Shown in pieces: positions 1 through 8,893 of a stretch of 35,101 nt of DNA; position 1 is the first letter of the stretch, and each line of letters starts with the position of its first letter. The notes beneath the pieces are model-generated. The model did not search any database and was not told where the DNA came from. It saw only the letters and a list, made by a program, of their open reading frames with translations. This DNA is from Magnetococcales bacterium (lineage in GTDB: Bacteria > Pseudomonadota > Magnetococcia > Magnetococcales > JADGAQ01). Location: the NCBI GenBank assembly GCA_015231925.1, contig JADGAQ010000020.1:1-35101 (forward strand), read 5' to 3'. Both the position numbers and the translations under genes were made by a program.

Positions 1-393
1 CTGCTCGAAGTAGGTGAGCGGTTTCAGTACGTCTTTCTCTATTGTTACCCGAATCTTGGCTAATGGGAAAAAAGAAGCGTCAGCAGCGAAAACAACTCGT
101 AGCTTTTTGCTGAATTGATCGGAAATATCCTCCAAAAATGGATTGACCTGTTTTAATAGAGATGCTATTGGTAATTTCAAGGTGCCCTGTTTAAGGAGGG
201 TGTCCACCTCTTGGTCCGGAACGGGAAAGGCAACCCCACCTTCGTGCCAAAAGTTGAGGAAACCGAACAAGGCGTAGGTGGCGTAGGTTTTCCCGGTATT
301 GTTTTCCCCACAGATGATCGTAAAAGGGCCTGGCTCGAATTCCGCATAGCGCAACGGACCCAGGTTGCTGAGGGTGATTTTGACTCCATTCAT
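1..393 (-). CDS. AAA family ATPase, N-terminal part (runs off left edge)
   Basis: The frame is open from an ATG at 393 to base 1, giving 131 residues with no stop, so only the N-terminus is present. It starts MNGVKITLSNLGPL, a first strand typical of SMC/OLD/AAA15-type ATPases. A Walker A loop GENNTGKT follows at residues 29-36. The rest of the P-loop domain, including Walker B, lies outside the window. Proteins of this type occur in OLD nucleases, retron and toxin-antitoxin systems and as orphan ATPases, so no function can be assigned from the fragment. It is divergent from the histidine kinase gene. The ribosome-binding site is weak. The ATPase assignment is firm; the subfamily is unknown. 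Confidence 0.8.
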   Translation of the reverse strand, partial: MNGVKITLSNLGPLRYAEFEPGPFTIICGENNTGKTYATYALFGFLNFWHEGGVAFPVPDQEVDTLLKQGTLKLPIASLLKQVNPFLEDISDQFSKKLRVVFAADASFFPLAKIRVTIEKDVLKPLTYFEQ

Positions 394-444
394 GGCCCGA
401 GACCCGCACTTTATCAGAGTTCACCTGTTTCGATTCGGGCAACA

Positions 445-472
445 GTATTTCAAAACCATTCTAAAAATCAAG
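445..472 (-). promoter_or_regulatory. possible promoter for the left-edge ATPase gene
   Basis: On the minus strand, TTGATT (467-472) is followed after 16 bases by AATACT (445-450). This would start transcription about 45 bases before the ATG at 393. The two boxes match the sigma-70 consensus only partly, so the call rests on spacing and position. Confidence 0.3.
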
Positions 473-564
473 ACGGGAGACCTTCCCCCTCCCCAAGCCC
501 CTTGCTACCTGTTAAACTCGCTATTGCAACTGGGAATGTCTGCCATTGGATGGAGCAAGTCGAT

Positions 565-3500
565 ATGGCGTCCTACGGATACGCCTTGCGCATGGAAGAT
601 CAGCCGCTGGTGCTGGTCAGCGGTGCGCTGCAGGAGATGACCCAACCCTGGGGGGGAGCGGAGGCCTGGTGGATCGAGGTCTCCCGCCGCATCACCCTGC
701 CCGCCGCTACCCAATGTCCCATCTGCAACATGGCCCAGCTTCTGGGCGAGTGTACCGTGGCGCTGCCCCTCAAGGGCCGGGCCGACAGCGGCCTCGCCTA
801 CTTCGAAATCGCCTTCAACGGCCATTCCCACGGACTTTCCGGCGCGGAAGGCGCCGATCTGCTCATCGTGCGCGATGCCTCCCTGATGCAGCAGGAACTC
901 AACGCCCTGCGGGAGTCGGTGCGCACCTTCGAATCCCTGTGCGAAACCATCAGCGAAGTCTATTTCAACGTGGACCGGGACGGGCGCATTCGCTTCATCA
1001 GTCCGGGTTGCCACCGGTTGTTGGGCTATCGTCCCCGGGAGATGCTGGGACGGCGTCTGGTGGAATTCTGCGTCGATCCCATCTACTGGGATGAACTGCA
1101 GGAGATCCTGCGCGTTTCCTCACGGGTCGAGGATTTCGATGTCCTGCTCTATTGCCGTCAGGGCCACCAGTTGCCCATCTCCCTGAACGGTCGTCTGCTG
1201 CTCGACCAGGCGGGCAAGCCGCGTGGCATCGAAGGCTCCATGCGGGACGTCACCGAACGGGAGCAAATGGATGCCATGATGGCGGAGCGCACCCGCAAGA
1301 TGCAGGAGAGCCTGGCGGAACTCGGCCACCAGAAAGTCGCTCTGGACCAGCACGCCACCCTGCTGATCACCGACGCGGACGGCCATATCACCTATGCCAA
1401 CCGCAAGATGGTGGAAACCTCCCAGTTCACCCAGGAGGAGTTGCACGGCGCCAACCCACGGGTCTTCAACGGCGCCTACCACCCCAAATCCTTCTTCAAG
1501 GAGTTGTGGCGCACCCTGACCTCCGGGCACATCTGGCGGGGGGAGATCTGCAACCGCCGCAAGGACGGCCTGCCCTTCTGGCTGGAAATGACCATCGTGC
1601 CCTTCATGACCCCCGCCGGGCGGCCGTTCCAGTACGTTTCCATCGGCACCGACATCACCGGACGACTGCAGGGCGAAGCCCGTATCGCCTCCTCCCGTGA
1701 CTTTCTCACCCGCATCACCGACGCCATGGGCGAAGGCATGTACTGTCTCGACCTCGAAGGCCGGGTCACCTTTCTCAACCGGTGGGCCGAAAAGCTCCTG
1801 GGCTGGAAAGAGGCGGAGGTGCTGGGACGCAATCTGCACGATGTCATCCACTTCAAACGCCCGGACGGCACCCTGGTCACTCCCGAGGAGTGTCCGGTGC
1901 ATCGCTCCCTGCTGGGACGGGTCTTTCGCATCGACGAAGACTTCTTCATCCACCGTGACGGCCAGATGCTGCCGGTCTCCTACGTGACCACCCCCCTGAT
2001 GGAAGGTCGCGAGATCGTGGGTTCGGTCGCGGTCTTCCAGGAGATTTCCGGTCGGCTGACGCTCGAAAAGGATCTGCGTCAGCAGCGCGACAACGCGGTG
2101 GAGGCCTCCCAGCTCAAGTCGGAATTCCTGGCCAACATGAGCCATGAAATCCGCACCCCCATGAACGCCATCATCGGCATGAACGATCTGCTGCTCGATA
2201 CCGCCCTCAACAACGAACAAAAGGAGTTTTCGGAGATCATCAAAGAGTCGGCGGACAGCCTTCTCTCGCTGATCAACGATATTCTCGACTTCTCCAAGAT
2301 CGAAGCCGGCAAGATCGACCTGGAGGAGATCGACTTCACCCCGGTAACGGTGGTGGAGGGGGCCGCCGAACTGCTGGCCTCCCAGGCCCACGCCAAGGGG
2401 CTCTCCCTGATGACCTTCGTGGCCCCGCGAGTACCCCGGGTGCTGCGTGGCGATCCGGGGCGCTTGCGCCAGATGCTGCTCAACCTGATCAGCAACGCCG
2501 TCAAGTTCACCGAAGAGGGCGAGGTGGTGGTGCGTTGCGAGCTGGAAAGCGAATTTCCGGGGGAGATCCGCCTGCTCTTCAGTGTCTCGGATACGGGTAT
2601 CGGGCTGTCGAAAAAGGTGCGCAGCCGTCTGTTCCAGCCTTTCACCCAGGCCAGCGACACCTCCCGCAAATACGGTGGGACCGGCCTGGGGCTGGCCATC
2701 TGCAAACGGCTCGTGGATCTGATGGGCGGGGAGATCGGCGTGGAAAGCGTGGAAGGGGAGGGTGCGCGTTTCTGGTTCGCCCTGCCGTTGCGTCGTTCCA
2801 CCCTGAAAACCGCCGAAGAGAGCGACAAGCTCAATACCCACTCCTTGCAGGATCTCTCCATCCTGCTGGTCATGGACCAGGCCTCCGATCTGGAAATACT
2901 GACCGCCACCCTCACCTCCTGGAAAACCCGCTGCTGCGGGGTGATCGGGGCTCAGGCCGCTCTGGCCGCCCTGGAAACCGCCCGGCTGGAGGGGCAACCC
3001 TTCCATTTGATCCTGGTGTCGGAAGAGGTGGGCGACATCCCCTGCCTCGATTTCCCGGAAGCGTGTCGCGCCAGCGGCATTACCAACGGCACTCCCATGC
3101 TGGTGCTGGCCGATTCCCACGACAAATCCTGGGAAGAGCAGGCGCGTCAGGTCGGCTATCAGGCGGTTCTGGTCAAACCCGTGCGCCAGTTGGAACTGGT
3201 GGAAACCCTGATCGGGGCCGTTGATCCCGCCTCGGTGATGCCGTTCGTCGAAGCCTTCGTCCCCTCGGAGAACAAGGAAACCACCACCATTCCACCGGCA
3301 CCGGATGCCTACGATGCCTTGGAGTCGGGCAAACTGCTGCTGCTGGCCGAGGATAATCCCGTCAACCAGAAGGTGGCGGTGATGCAGCTGAAAAAACTGG
3401 GTTATGCGGTTCACGCCGTCTCCAACGGCAAGGAGGCGGTGGAAGCCGTCTCCCACCTGCCCTACGCCCTGATTCTCATGGACTGCCAGATGCCGGTCAT

Positions 3501-4038
3501 GGACGGCTTCGAAGCCACGCACGTCATCCGGCGCATGGATCGGGCCTCCTCGCGGCACATTCCGGTCATCGCCATGACCGCCAACGCCATGAAAGGCGAC
3601 CGGGAGCGCTGCCTCAAATCGGGCATGGACGACTACCTCAGCAAACCCGTCTCGCCGGAGGAGTTGCGCAAAAAGCTGGAGTATTGGATTCCCAAAAGCG
3701 CCTCCGACATGCCGCCCATCGACATCACTCAGTTACAGCAGTTGTTTGGGCACGATGAGGAGGTTATCCGGGAGCTGATGCGCCATTTCATGCCTTCCGC
3801 ACGCGAACTGCTTGACAAGTTACGGGAATGCGGGCATCAAAAACAGGCACAGGATCTCGTCGAGGCGGCCAATGAACTCAAGGGGGCCTGTTCCAACATG
3901 GGGGCTTCGGTAATGACCCGGCTGGCCCGCCGGCTGGAACAATCGGCTGCCGCCGGGGATTGGCAGGAGGTCGACTCCTCCCTGGAAAATCTGGAGCGGG
4001 CCTACCGCCGGGTGGAAGCATTCGTGGAAGACTTCTAG
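565..4038 (+). CDS. hybrid sensor histidine kinase with three PAS domains, two receivers and a degenerate Hpt domain
   Basis: This is a soluble-looking phosphorelay kinase of 1157 residues, with no membrane segment seen. The start at 565 is chosen because GGAG lies nine bases upstream; the open frame extends further upstream without a convincing start. PAS domains lie near residues 115-220, 253-368 and 376-496. The dimerisation box MSHEIRTPMN carries the phospho-accepting His527, and the ATPase domain shows NLISNAVKFT, DTGIG and GGTGLGLAI. The first receiver (about 762-885) has SEE where the phospho-Asp is expected, so it looks inactive. The second has LMDCQMPVMDG with Asp973. The C-terminal Hpt motif reads AANELKGACSN, with Asn1103 replacing the essential His. 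The next gene supplies an intact Hpt. The signal is unknown. Confidence 0.93.
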   Translation: MASYGYALRMEDQPLVLVSGALQEMTQPWGGAEAWWIEVSRRITLPAATQCPICNMAQLLGECTVALPLKGRADSGLAYFEIAFNGHSHGLSGAEGADLLIVRDASLMQQELNALRESVRTFESLCETISEVYFNVDRDGRIRFISPGCHRLLGYRPREMLGRRLVEFCVDPIYWDELQEILRVSSRVEDFDVLLYCRQGHQLPISLNGRLLLDQAGKPRGIEGSMRDVTEREQMDAMMAERTRKMQESLAELGHQKVALDQHATLLITDADGHITYANRKMVETSQFTQEELHGANPRVFNGAYHPKSFFKELWRTLTSGHIWRGEICNRRKDGLPFWLEMTIVPFMTPAGRPFQYVSIGTDITGRLQGEARIASSRDFLTRITDAMGEGMYCLDLEGRVTFLNRWAEKLLGWKEAEVLGRNLHDVIHFKRPDGTLVTPEECPVHRSLLGRVFRIDEDFFIHRDGQMLPVSYVTTPLMEGREIVGSVAVFQEISGRLTLEKDLRQQRDNAVEASQLKSEFLANMSHEIRTPMNAIIGMNDLLLDTALNNEQKEFSEIIKESADSLLSLINDILDFSKIEAGKIDLEEIDFTPVTVVEGAAELLASQAHAKGLSLMTFVAPRVPRVLRGDPGRLRQMLLNLISNAVKFTEEGEVVVRCELESEFPGEIRLLFSVSDTGIGLSKKVRSRLFQPFTQASDTSRKYGGTGLGLAICKRLVDLMGGEIGVESVEGEGARFWFALPLRRSTLKTAEESDKLNTHSLQDLSILLVMDQASDLEILTATLTSWKTRCCGVIGAQAALAALETARLEGQPFHLILVSEEVGDIPCLDFPEACRASGITNGTPMLVLADSHDKSWEEQARQVGYQAVLVKPVRQLELVETLIGAVDPASVMPFVEAFVPSENKETTTIPPAPDAYDALESGKLLLLAEDNPVNQKVAVMQLKKLGYAVHAVSNGKEAVEAVSHLPYALILMDCQMPVMDGFEATHVIRRMDRASSRHIPVIAMTANAMKGDRERCLKSGMDDYLSKPVSPEELRKKLEYWIPKSASDMPPIDITQLQQLFGHDEEVIRELMRHFMPSARELLDKLRECGHQKQAQDLVEAANELKGACSNMGASVMTRLARRLEQSAAAGDWQEVDSSLENLERAYRRVEAFVEDF

Positions 4039-4078
4039 GAGAAGGTTGGGGGCTGAAAGGGGTATGCACGAGGATACC

Positions 4079-5122
4079 ATGTCCGGTGGGGGTTATCGCG
4101 GCGGAGAGGGCGGACAGTTCCGTCTGACGGCATCCGCGCGTCTGGAGATTCTGGCCTGCTGCGACCGGCTGGCGCGTACCATTCTGAGCGGGGAGCAGAA
4201 GGCGTTGGTATCGCGCATCCGCCACCTTCTGGTGGAGGAGGGCGAAGAGTGGAAAAGGGAGCCGCCGGGCCATCGGGAGCGCGTCGGCGCGGCAGCCAAC
4301 GGCAACGCCTTGAGACAGCTCTCCATCCTGGTGGTGGAGGACAATCCCCTTACCCAGAAATTGATGGACCGCCTGCTGGGCATGCAGGGCCATCGGGTCA
4401 TCGTGGCCACCGATGGACAACAGGCCCTGGAACGCATGCGTTCCCAAACCTTCGATCTCGTACTGATGGATCTGGGCATGCCGGTGATGGATGGATTCCA
4501 GGCCACCCTGGCCATTCGCGATTTGGAAGCCCAGAAGGGGCTGCCCCATACGCCCATCATCGCGGTGACGGCCCGCACCGATCCGACGGAACGGGATCGG
4601 GTCTTGCAAGTGGGCATGGACGGTTTTCACGATAAACCGATCCGGGCTGAACGGCTCTTTGCCGAAATGGATCGGGTTCTGGACGGACGTGGCGAAACAT
4701 CGCCGGGGTCGGAGTCGGCTCCGGCCTCGCCCCGTCCGGGGGATTCCCCCGAACTGCAGGGCCTGGAGGAGGGGTTGGAAGGCCCCGATTTTCCCTTCCT
4801 GATGCAAACCGTCTCCAACGATATGGAACTGGCCCGCGAGGTCATCGAACTCTATTTCACCGATGCGAACCGCCATATTGAACGCATTCGCAACGGCATC
4901 GGGGCTCGGGATGCCGAGGAGGTATTGGATGCGGCCCACAGTTTCAAGGGGGCCTCTTCCGCCCTGGGGCGCACGCGGGTCTATTTCCTGGCGCGAGGAC
5001 TGGAGACCATGGGCCGCTCGGGAGATCTTTCCCGGGCCGGCCCCGTGTTGGATCGCCTGGAAGAGGCCCTGACGGTACTGAATGTCAAAACCCGTACCTG
5101 GTTGGCCGAGCAGGTGCGTTGA
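4079..5122 (+). CDS. response regulator receiver with C-terminal Hpt domain
   Basis: This 347-residue phosphorelay protein probably partners the kinase just upstream. After a helical N-terminus of about 80 residues there is a receiver domain (LSILVVEDNP to HDKPIRAERL) with phospho-acceptor Asp131 in LMDLGMPVMDG. A linker leads to an Hpt domain whose motif DAAHSFKGASSALG carries His287. No DNA-binding or enzymatic output domain is present, so it should relay phosphate rather than act directly. The start at 4079 is favoured by GAGG five bases upstream; ATG 4064 and TTG 4046 (behind AGGAG) are in-frame alternatives. The gene follows the kinase stop by 40 bases, consistent with one transcript. 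Confidence 0.9.
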   Translation: MSGGGYRGGEGGQFRLTASARLEILACCDRLARTILSGEQKALVSRIRHLLVEEGEEWKREPPGHRERVGAAANGNALRQLSILVVEDNPLTQKLMDRLLGMQGHRVIVATDGQQALERMRSQTFDLVLMDLGMPVMDGFQATLAIRDLEAQKGLPHTPIIAVTARTDPTERDRVLQVGMDGFHDKPIRAERLFAEMDRVLDGRGETSPGSESAPASPRPGDSPELQGLEEGLEGPDFPFLMQTVSNDMELAREVIELYFTDANRHIERIRNGIGARDAEEVLDAAHSFKGASSALGRTRVYFLARGLETMGRSGDLSRAGPVLDRLEEALTVLNVKTRTWLAEQVR

Positions 5123-5158
5123 CCGCAATAGATGTTTGAGCAAAAGGGAAGACGATCG

Positions 5159-6394
5159 ATGGTGATGCAACCGTTTCAAGGCTGGCGTCCCTTGCCGGCC
5201 CTGGCCGCCGATGTGGCCTCTCCGCCCTATGACGTGTTGAACCGTCAGGAGGCAGCCCGCATGGCTGCTGGGAACGCCCGTTCTTTTTTGCATGTTTCCA
5301 AGGCGGAAATCGATCTGCCCGACGACGTTGCCGCGGACGATGTCCGGGTTTATGCCCGGGCGGGGGAGACGTTCGCCGCCTTTTGCCGGGAGGGCGTGCT
5401 GCGGCGGGATGAAACCCCCTGCTTCTACGTTTACGGCATGAGCGCCCCCGGTGTGGAGCAGACCGGACTGGTGGGCGCGGTTTCCGTTGCGGCCTATCTG
5501 GACAACCGGGTGCGCAAACATGAACACACCCGCCCTGACAAGGTGCAGGATCGTACCCGGCTGGCGGAAGCTCTGGGGGCTCATACCGGACCGGTTCTGC
5601 TGGTCAACCGCCGTCACGCCGCCTTGGAGTCCCTGCTGGCCGAATGCCGCACCGGTCCCGCCGAACTGGATGTCATGGCGCGGGATGGGGTGAGGCATCG
5701 TCTCTGGGTGGTTTCCGAGGCCGGGCGGGTCAGTGGTCTGGCTCAGGCCATCGAAGAAGCCGGCGACCTCTATGTGGCGGACGGGCATCATCGCAGCGCC
5801 GCCGCTACCGCCGTCTGTCAAAGCCGGGTTTCCGCAGGGCATCCCTGTCCCGACGAGGCCCCCTGGGGACGTTTCATGGCCGTCTGTTTCCCGGATCACC
5901 AGATGCGCATTCTCGATTACAACCGCGTGGTCAGGGATCTGCACGGCCACTCGGTGGAAGGGTTTCTGGAAGCCTTGCGGCAATCCTTCGAGCTGGAGGC
6001 CTCGCCCCGGGCGGTCAAGCCCGTGGAAGCGCATTGCTTCGGCATGTTCCTGGCTGGGAAATGGTGGCGTTTGCGCCTGAAAGAGTCACTGGCACAGGAG
6101 AGCGACCCCGTGGCCGCTTTGGATGTCAGTCTGCTCTCCCGTCATGTGCTGGAGCCGCTGTTGGGCATCACCGACCCCCGGAGGGACTCGCGCATCGACT
6201 TCGTGGGAGGAGCCCGGGGCACCGCCGGATTGGAAGCGCGGGTGGTTTCCGGAGAGATGCAGGTGGCCTTTTCCCTGTTCCCCACCGGGTTGGCCGATTT
6301 GATGGCCGTGGCGGATGCGGGTCAGGTCATGCCGCCCAAGTCGACCTGGTTCGAACCGAAGCTGCTGGATGGACTGGTGTTGCAGACTTTCTGA
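5159..6394 (+). CDS. DUF1015 family protein
   Basis: This 411-residue protein belongs to the DUF1015 family, widespread in bacteria and without an established reaction. Diagnostic stretches are the N-terminal PFQGWRPLP and SPPYDVLN, the central HEHTRPDKVQDR, and ADGHHRSAAA, which corresponds to the family's usual ADGHHRY-type motif. The charged His/Asp/Arg motifs suggest an enzyme. The start at 5159 has AGGGAAG seven bases upstream; an in-frame ATG at 5132 lacks such a site. It is the last gene of the plus-strand group and converges with the PilZ gene on the other strand. Its link to the phosphorelay genes may be only positional. Confidence 0.88.
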   Translation: MVMQPFQGWRPLPALAADVASPPYDVLNRQEAARMAAGNARSFLHVSKAEIDLPDDVAADDVRVYARAGETFAAFCREGVLRRDETPCFYVYGMSAPGVEQTGLVGAVSVAAYLDNRVRKHEHTRPDKVQDRTRLAEALGAHTGPVLLVNRRHAALESLLAECRTGPAELDVMARDGVRHRLWVVSEAGRVSGLAQAIEEAGDLYVADGHHRSAAATAVCQSRVSAGHPCPDEAPWGRFMAVCFPDHQMRILDYNRVVRDLHGHSVEGFLEALRQSFELEASPRAVKPVEAHCFGMFLAGKWWRLRLKESLAQESDPVAALDVSLLSRHVLEPLLGITDPRRDSRIDFVGGARGTAGLEARVVSGEMQVAFSLFPTGLADLMAVADAGQVMPPKSTWFEPKLLDGLVLQTF

Positions 6395-6402
6395 TCAGGA
6401 GA

Positions 6403-6430
6403 CGGGAGAGCGATACCCCTCGCTCTCCCG
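6403..6430. terminator. hairpin between convergent genes
   Basis: A perfect 10-bp inverted repeat, CGGGAGAGCG and CGCTCTCCCG, surrounds an 8-base loop. It sits in the 42-base gap between the DUF1015 stop and the stop of the convergent PilZ gene. There is no clear T-run on either side, so it may be a bidirectional terminator of modest strength or an RNA-stabilising hairpin. Confidence 0.55.
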
Positions 6431-6436
6431 GCCCCC

Positions 6437-8248
6437 TCACGCCCCGCCTTTGACCTGCACCCTGCCCGAAAGATATTCGCGCTGCCGCCGGGTGATGTGG
6501 GCTCCGAGCATCTCCTGCAACTTGGCCTGTTGCAAGGTGAACATGGTGGCCACCCGGATACGGTGGGTGGGATCGGGATCCTTCAACATGACCACCTTGG
6601 CCAGGGTGCGAAAATCCTGATAGGTCTCGTTGTCCGCAGTCAGTCGCAGGGAAACCATGAGCAGGTGCCCCACCTTCAACTCCCGGCGATGGGTGCGAAA
6701 GGCGATGCCGGTGGTGGAAATGTTGACCGGATAGGTGATCAAGGTGTCCATGGGATGGTCACGCGCTTCGGGGCGATCCTTGATGCGCCAGTTGACGGCA
6801 TTCAGTTCACCGCCCAGCAATCCCAGACGTTTTCCCCAGGCCGCATCCACCTCTTCCAGTTGCCGCAACCCCTTTTCCGTCTCCTGATGCATCAACTGAT
6901 GGAGTTGCGCCTCTTCCTGGCGTTTGTTGGGATCGGGTTCGGAAAAGACCGCCCATTCGCTCTTGCGATGCTGCTCGGCGCGGCGCTTGATCAGATTCAG
7001 ACAGGAGAGAATGCGAGGCGCCACGTCCCGCTGTTCGTGCAACAGATCGGTGATTTCGAACAACTGCCGGATCATTTGCAGGTAGTGAGCCTGTTCTTCG
7101 GGAAAGTTGGCGCGACGGAAGTAGAGATCGAGTTGGTGGCGGTACCAGAAGAGGTACCGTTCCGCATTGGATTTGCGGTGACGCGCCTTGGCCAGTCGCT
7201 CGTCGATACGATCCAGCAGTGTCTGCTCCTCCTTTTCCATGGGCAGCAGGGGAAGTCCGCGTTTCTGGTAGGCCAAAAAACCGGTTTCCAGAAAGCGGAA
7301 ATCCTCTTCGCTGACCTGCAACCAGGCAAAGGGAATCTCGTCGTTGACTCGAAAGTCCCGCCGCCGGTTGGCCTCCGCAACGCTGGCCGCAGACGGTTCA
7401 TCGGGTATGATCAGGTGCATCGGCTGATCGTCGGCGCTTTTGGCTGCGGGCGGTTGTTGCAGAAAATCGCTCTCTCCGGGTTTGGAAGGGGGCAGGTCCA
7501 CGGTGTCGAAAAGGGGCTCTTGTCGCTTGAGAGAGCGCTTTCCCGGCTGTTCTTCCATCTTTTCCTCCCTGGGTGGGGGTCGAAGCATCGTCTCGGGGGT
7601 CGGCGTGACAGCCGGTCTTTCCCTGGTAACGGCCATTCGGGGCAACGGGGCTGGTTCCGCGAGCAGCGGAACCATTTCGGCCCGGAGAGCCGGCGGATTG
7701 GCGTCGTTCGGGTCGACCGGACGGGGAATCCGGGCAAAAAGGCATTCCGCCAGGCGGGCGCCTTGGGCATTGGGAGGGAAAAGACGCTCGATGCGGGCAA
7801 AACAACGCATGAAGACCGGTGCATCGGAAAAGAGTCCGAAGTGGGCCTCCAGGCAGTCACCCGGCTTTAAGTCCGGTTGATTGCTGCGAAAGCTGAAGCC
7901 GTTCGGGGAGATGGCCGTCACCCGGTCCTGCGGAGCGTTTTGCACGGCCTGATGGGGATGCGGCAGGGTCGAGGCCAGAAGTTGAACCAGTTTATGGTCC
8001 AGAGCCAACATGGAGCGCATCATCGGATGGCCCAGTCGCGGTCCCCATTGGGCCAGCAACGGACTCTCCTTGTCCACCAGCGTGTAAGCCCCCTGCAGAT
8101 AGTGGGGGCGCATTGCCGGCAATAAATGCGATTTGGCATATTGACGGGTAATGGTGTGCAAATAGGCTGAAGTACACTTCTGCCACCAGAAATAGGCGGG
8201 TACGAGAACCGTTTCGTCCCGGTCGGTGGGCGGTGACGGGTTGTTCAC
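6437..8248 (-). CDS. large PilZ-domain protein, probable c-di-GMP receptor
   Basis: This 603-residue cytoplasmic protein carries PilZ signatures. RRDFR, the RxxxR c-di-GMP-binding motif, lies near residue 295. NISTTGIAF, matching (D/N)xSxxG, lies near residue 510. The two halves are separated by about 210 residues rich in charged helix. An earlier segment around residue 120, AISPNGFSF followed by LKPGDCLEAHF, looks like a second, degenerate PilZ barrel without an arginine motif. The middle (about 200-290) is proline- and charge-rich linker. The start is GTG at 8248. It is the last gene of a minus-strand group beginning with a MotA/MotB-like pair, so a c-di-GMP-dependent effect on that complex is a reasonable inference. 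Confidence 0.85.
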   Translation of the reverse strand: MNNPSPPTDRDETVLVPAYFWWQKCTSAYLHTITRQYAKSHLLPAMRPHYLQGAYTLVDKESPLLAQWGPRLGHPMMRSMLALDHKLVQLLASTLPHPHQAVQNAPQDRVTAISPNGFSFRSNQPDLKPGDCLEAHFGLFSDAPVFMRCFARIERLFPPNAQGARLAECLFARIPRPVDPNDANPPALRAEMVPLLAEPAPLPRMAVTRERPAVTPTPETMLRPPPREEKMEEQPGKRSLKRQEPLFDTVDLPPSKPGESDFLQQPPAAKSADDQPMHLIIPDEPSAASVAEANRRRDFRVNDEIPFAWLQVSEEDFRFLETGFLAYQKRGLPLLPMEKEEQTLLDRIDERLAKARHRKSNAERYLFWYRHQLDLYFRRANFPEEQAHYLQMIRQLFEITDLLHEQRDVAPRILSCLNLIKRRAEQHRKSEWAVFSEPDPNKRQEEAQLHQLMHQETEKGLRQLEEVDAAWGKRLGLLGGELNAVNWRIKDRPEARDHPMDTLITYPVNISTTGIAFRTHRRELKVGHLLMVSLRLTADNETYQDFRTLAKVVMLKDPDPTHRIRVATMFTLQQAKLQEMLGAHITRRQREYLSGRVQVKGGA

Positions 8249-8290
8249 TGTCCGTTGGACACCTCGCAGAGGGAATGTGCCGAAATCGTA

Positions 8291-8887
8291 TCAGCCTTGT
8301 CGGGAGCCGCGCAAGAGTTCCGCTTGGCGCTTGAAGATGTATTGAATGATGCGTTCCCGGTCCAAAGACATGATGGGTTCGAACCGACAGGCCACCTTGT
8401 CGCGGTTTTGGCGATTCTTGGCGACGATGGCCACGACGCGGGAATAACATTCGAAGGAGGCCAGCGTATTGTTGGACAGGGCCAGGCGCATCTCCAGGAC
8501 ATCCCCCACCGCAAACGGTGGATTCTCCTCCCAGAAGGCGATGCCGCCACCGCTCATGTTGACCTCGGTGGGAATCATCGGCTGGGCATCCTGGCCCGGA
8601 TGAAAAAGGCGGATCATCAGGTTGAGCTTCATGTCGAGCCGGGCCAGAACGGCGGCCAGCATGGGATCCTTGCCTTCCAGTTGTTTCAGGGTGGGGGCTA
8701 CATCCATGGTGGAGAGAAACTTCTGAATGGGATCTTCCGACGGCAGGGCCCGAAACCTGGTGAAGTGTTCCATCACGGCGGCGTGGGCTTCGGGAGTGAT
8801 GCGCTTCCAGGCCAGGGGCAGAACGTCGTCTACCCGCACGAATTCACGTTTTTGATCGGAGCCGGGGGAAGGTGGGGATTCGGGCAT
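8291..8887 (-). CDS. PilZ-domain protein
   Basis: This 198-residue protein has KREFVRVDD near its N-terminus (RxxxR motif) and EVNMSGGGIAF near residue 104 (NxSxxG motif), followed by VGDVLEMRLAL, the usual PilZ barrel continuation. The roughly 80 residues between the motifs are mostly helical. This layout recurs in a group of long proteobacterial PilZ proteins and in the larger downstream neighbour. It should bind c-di-GMP if the motifs fold together. It starts at an ATG seven bases after the MotB-like stop codon and is followed 42 bases later by the large PilZ gene, so the four genes probably form an operon. Confidence 0.88.
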   Translation of the reverse strand: MPESPPSPGSDQKREFVRVDDVLPLAWKRITPEAHAAVMEHFTRFRALPSEDPIQKFLSTMDVAPTLKQLEGKDPMLAAVLARLDMKLNLMIRLFHPGQDAQPMIPTEVNMSGGGIAFWEENPPFAVGDVLEMRLALSNNTLASFECYSRVVAIVAKNRQNRDKVACRFEPIMSLDRERIIQYIFKRQAELLRGSRQG

Positions 8888-8893
8888 GGCGGT

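Noticed and set aside
211-564. N-terminal extension of the hybrid kinase to 211
   Set aside because: It would overlap the divergent ATPase gene by 180 bases, has no ribosome-binding site, and the translated extension has no domain character; ATG 565 has GGAG upstream.
1120-3558. 812-residue open frame on the minus strand across the histidine kinase gene
   Set aside because: It is antisense to a gene with clear PAS, kinase and receiver motifs, shows no domain of its own, and is the sort of long shadow frame expected in GC-rich DNA.
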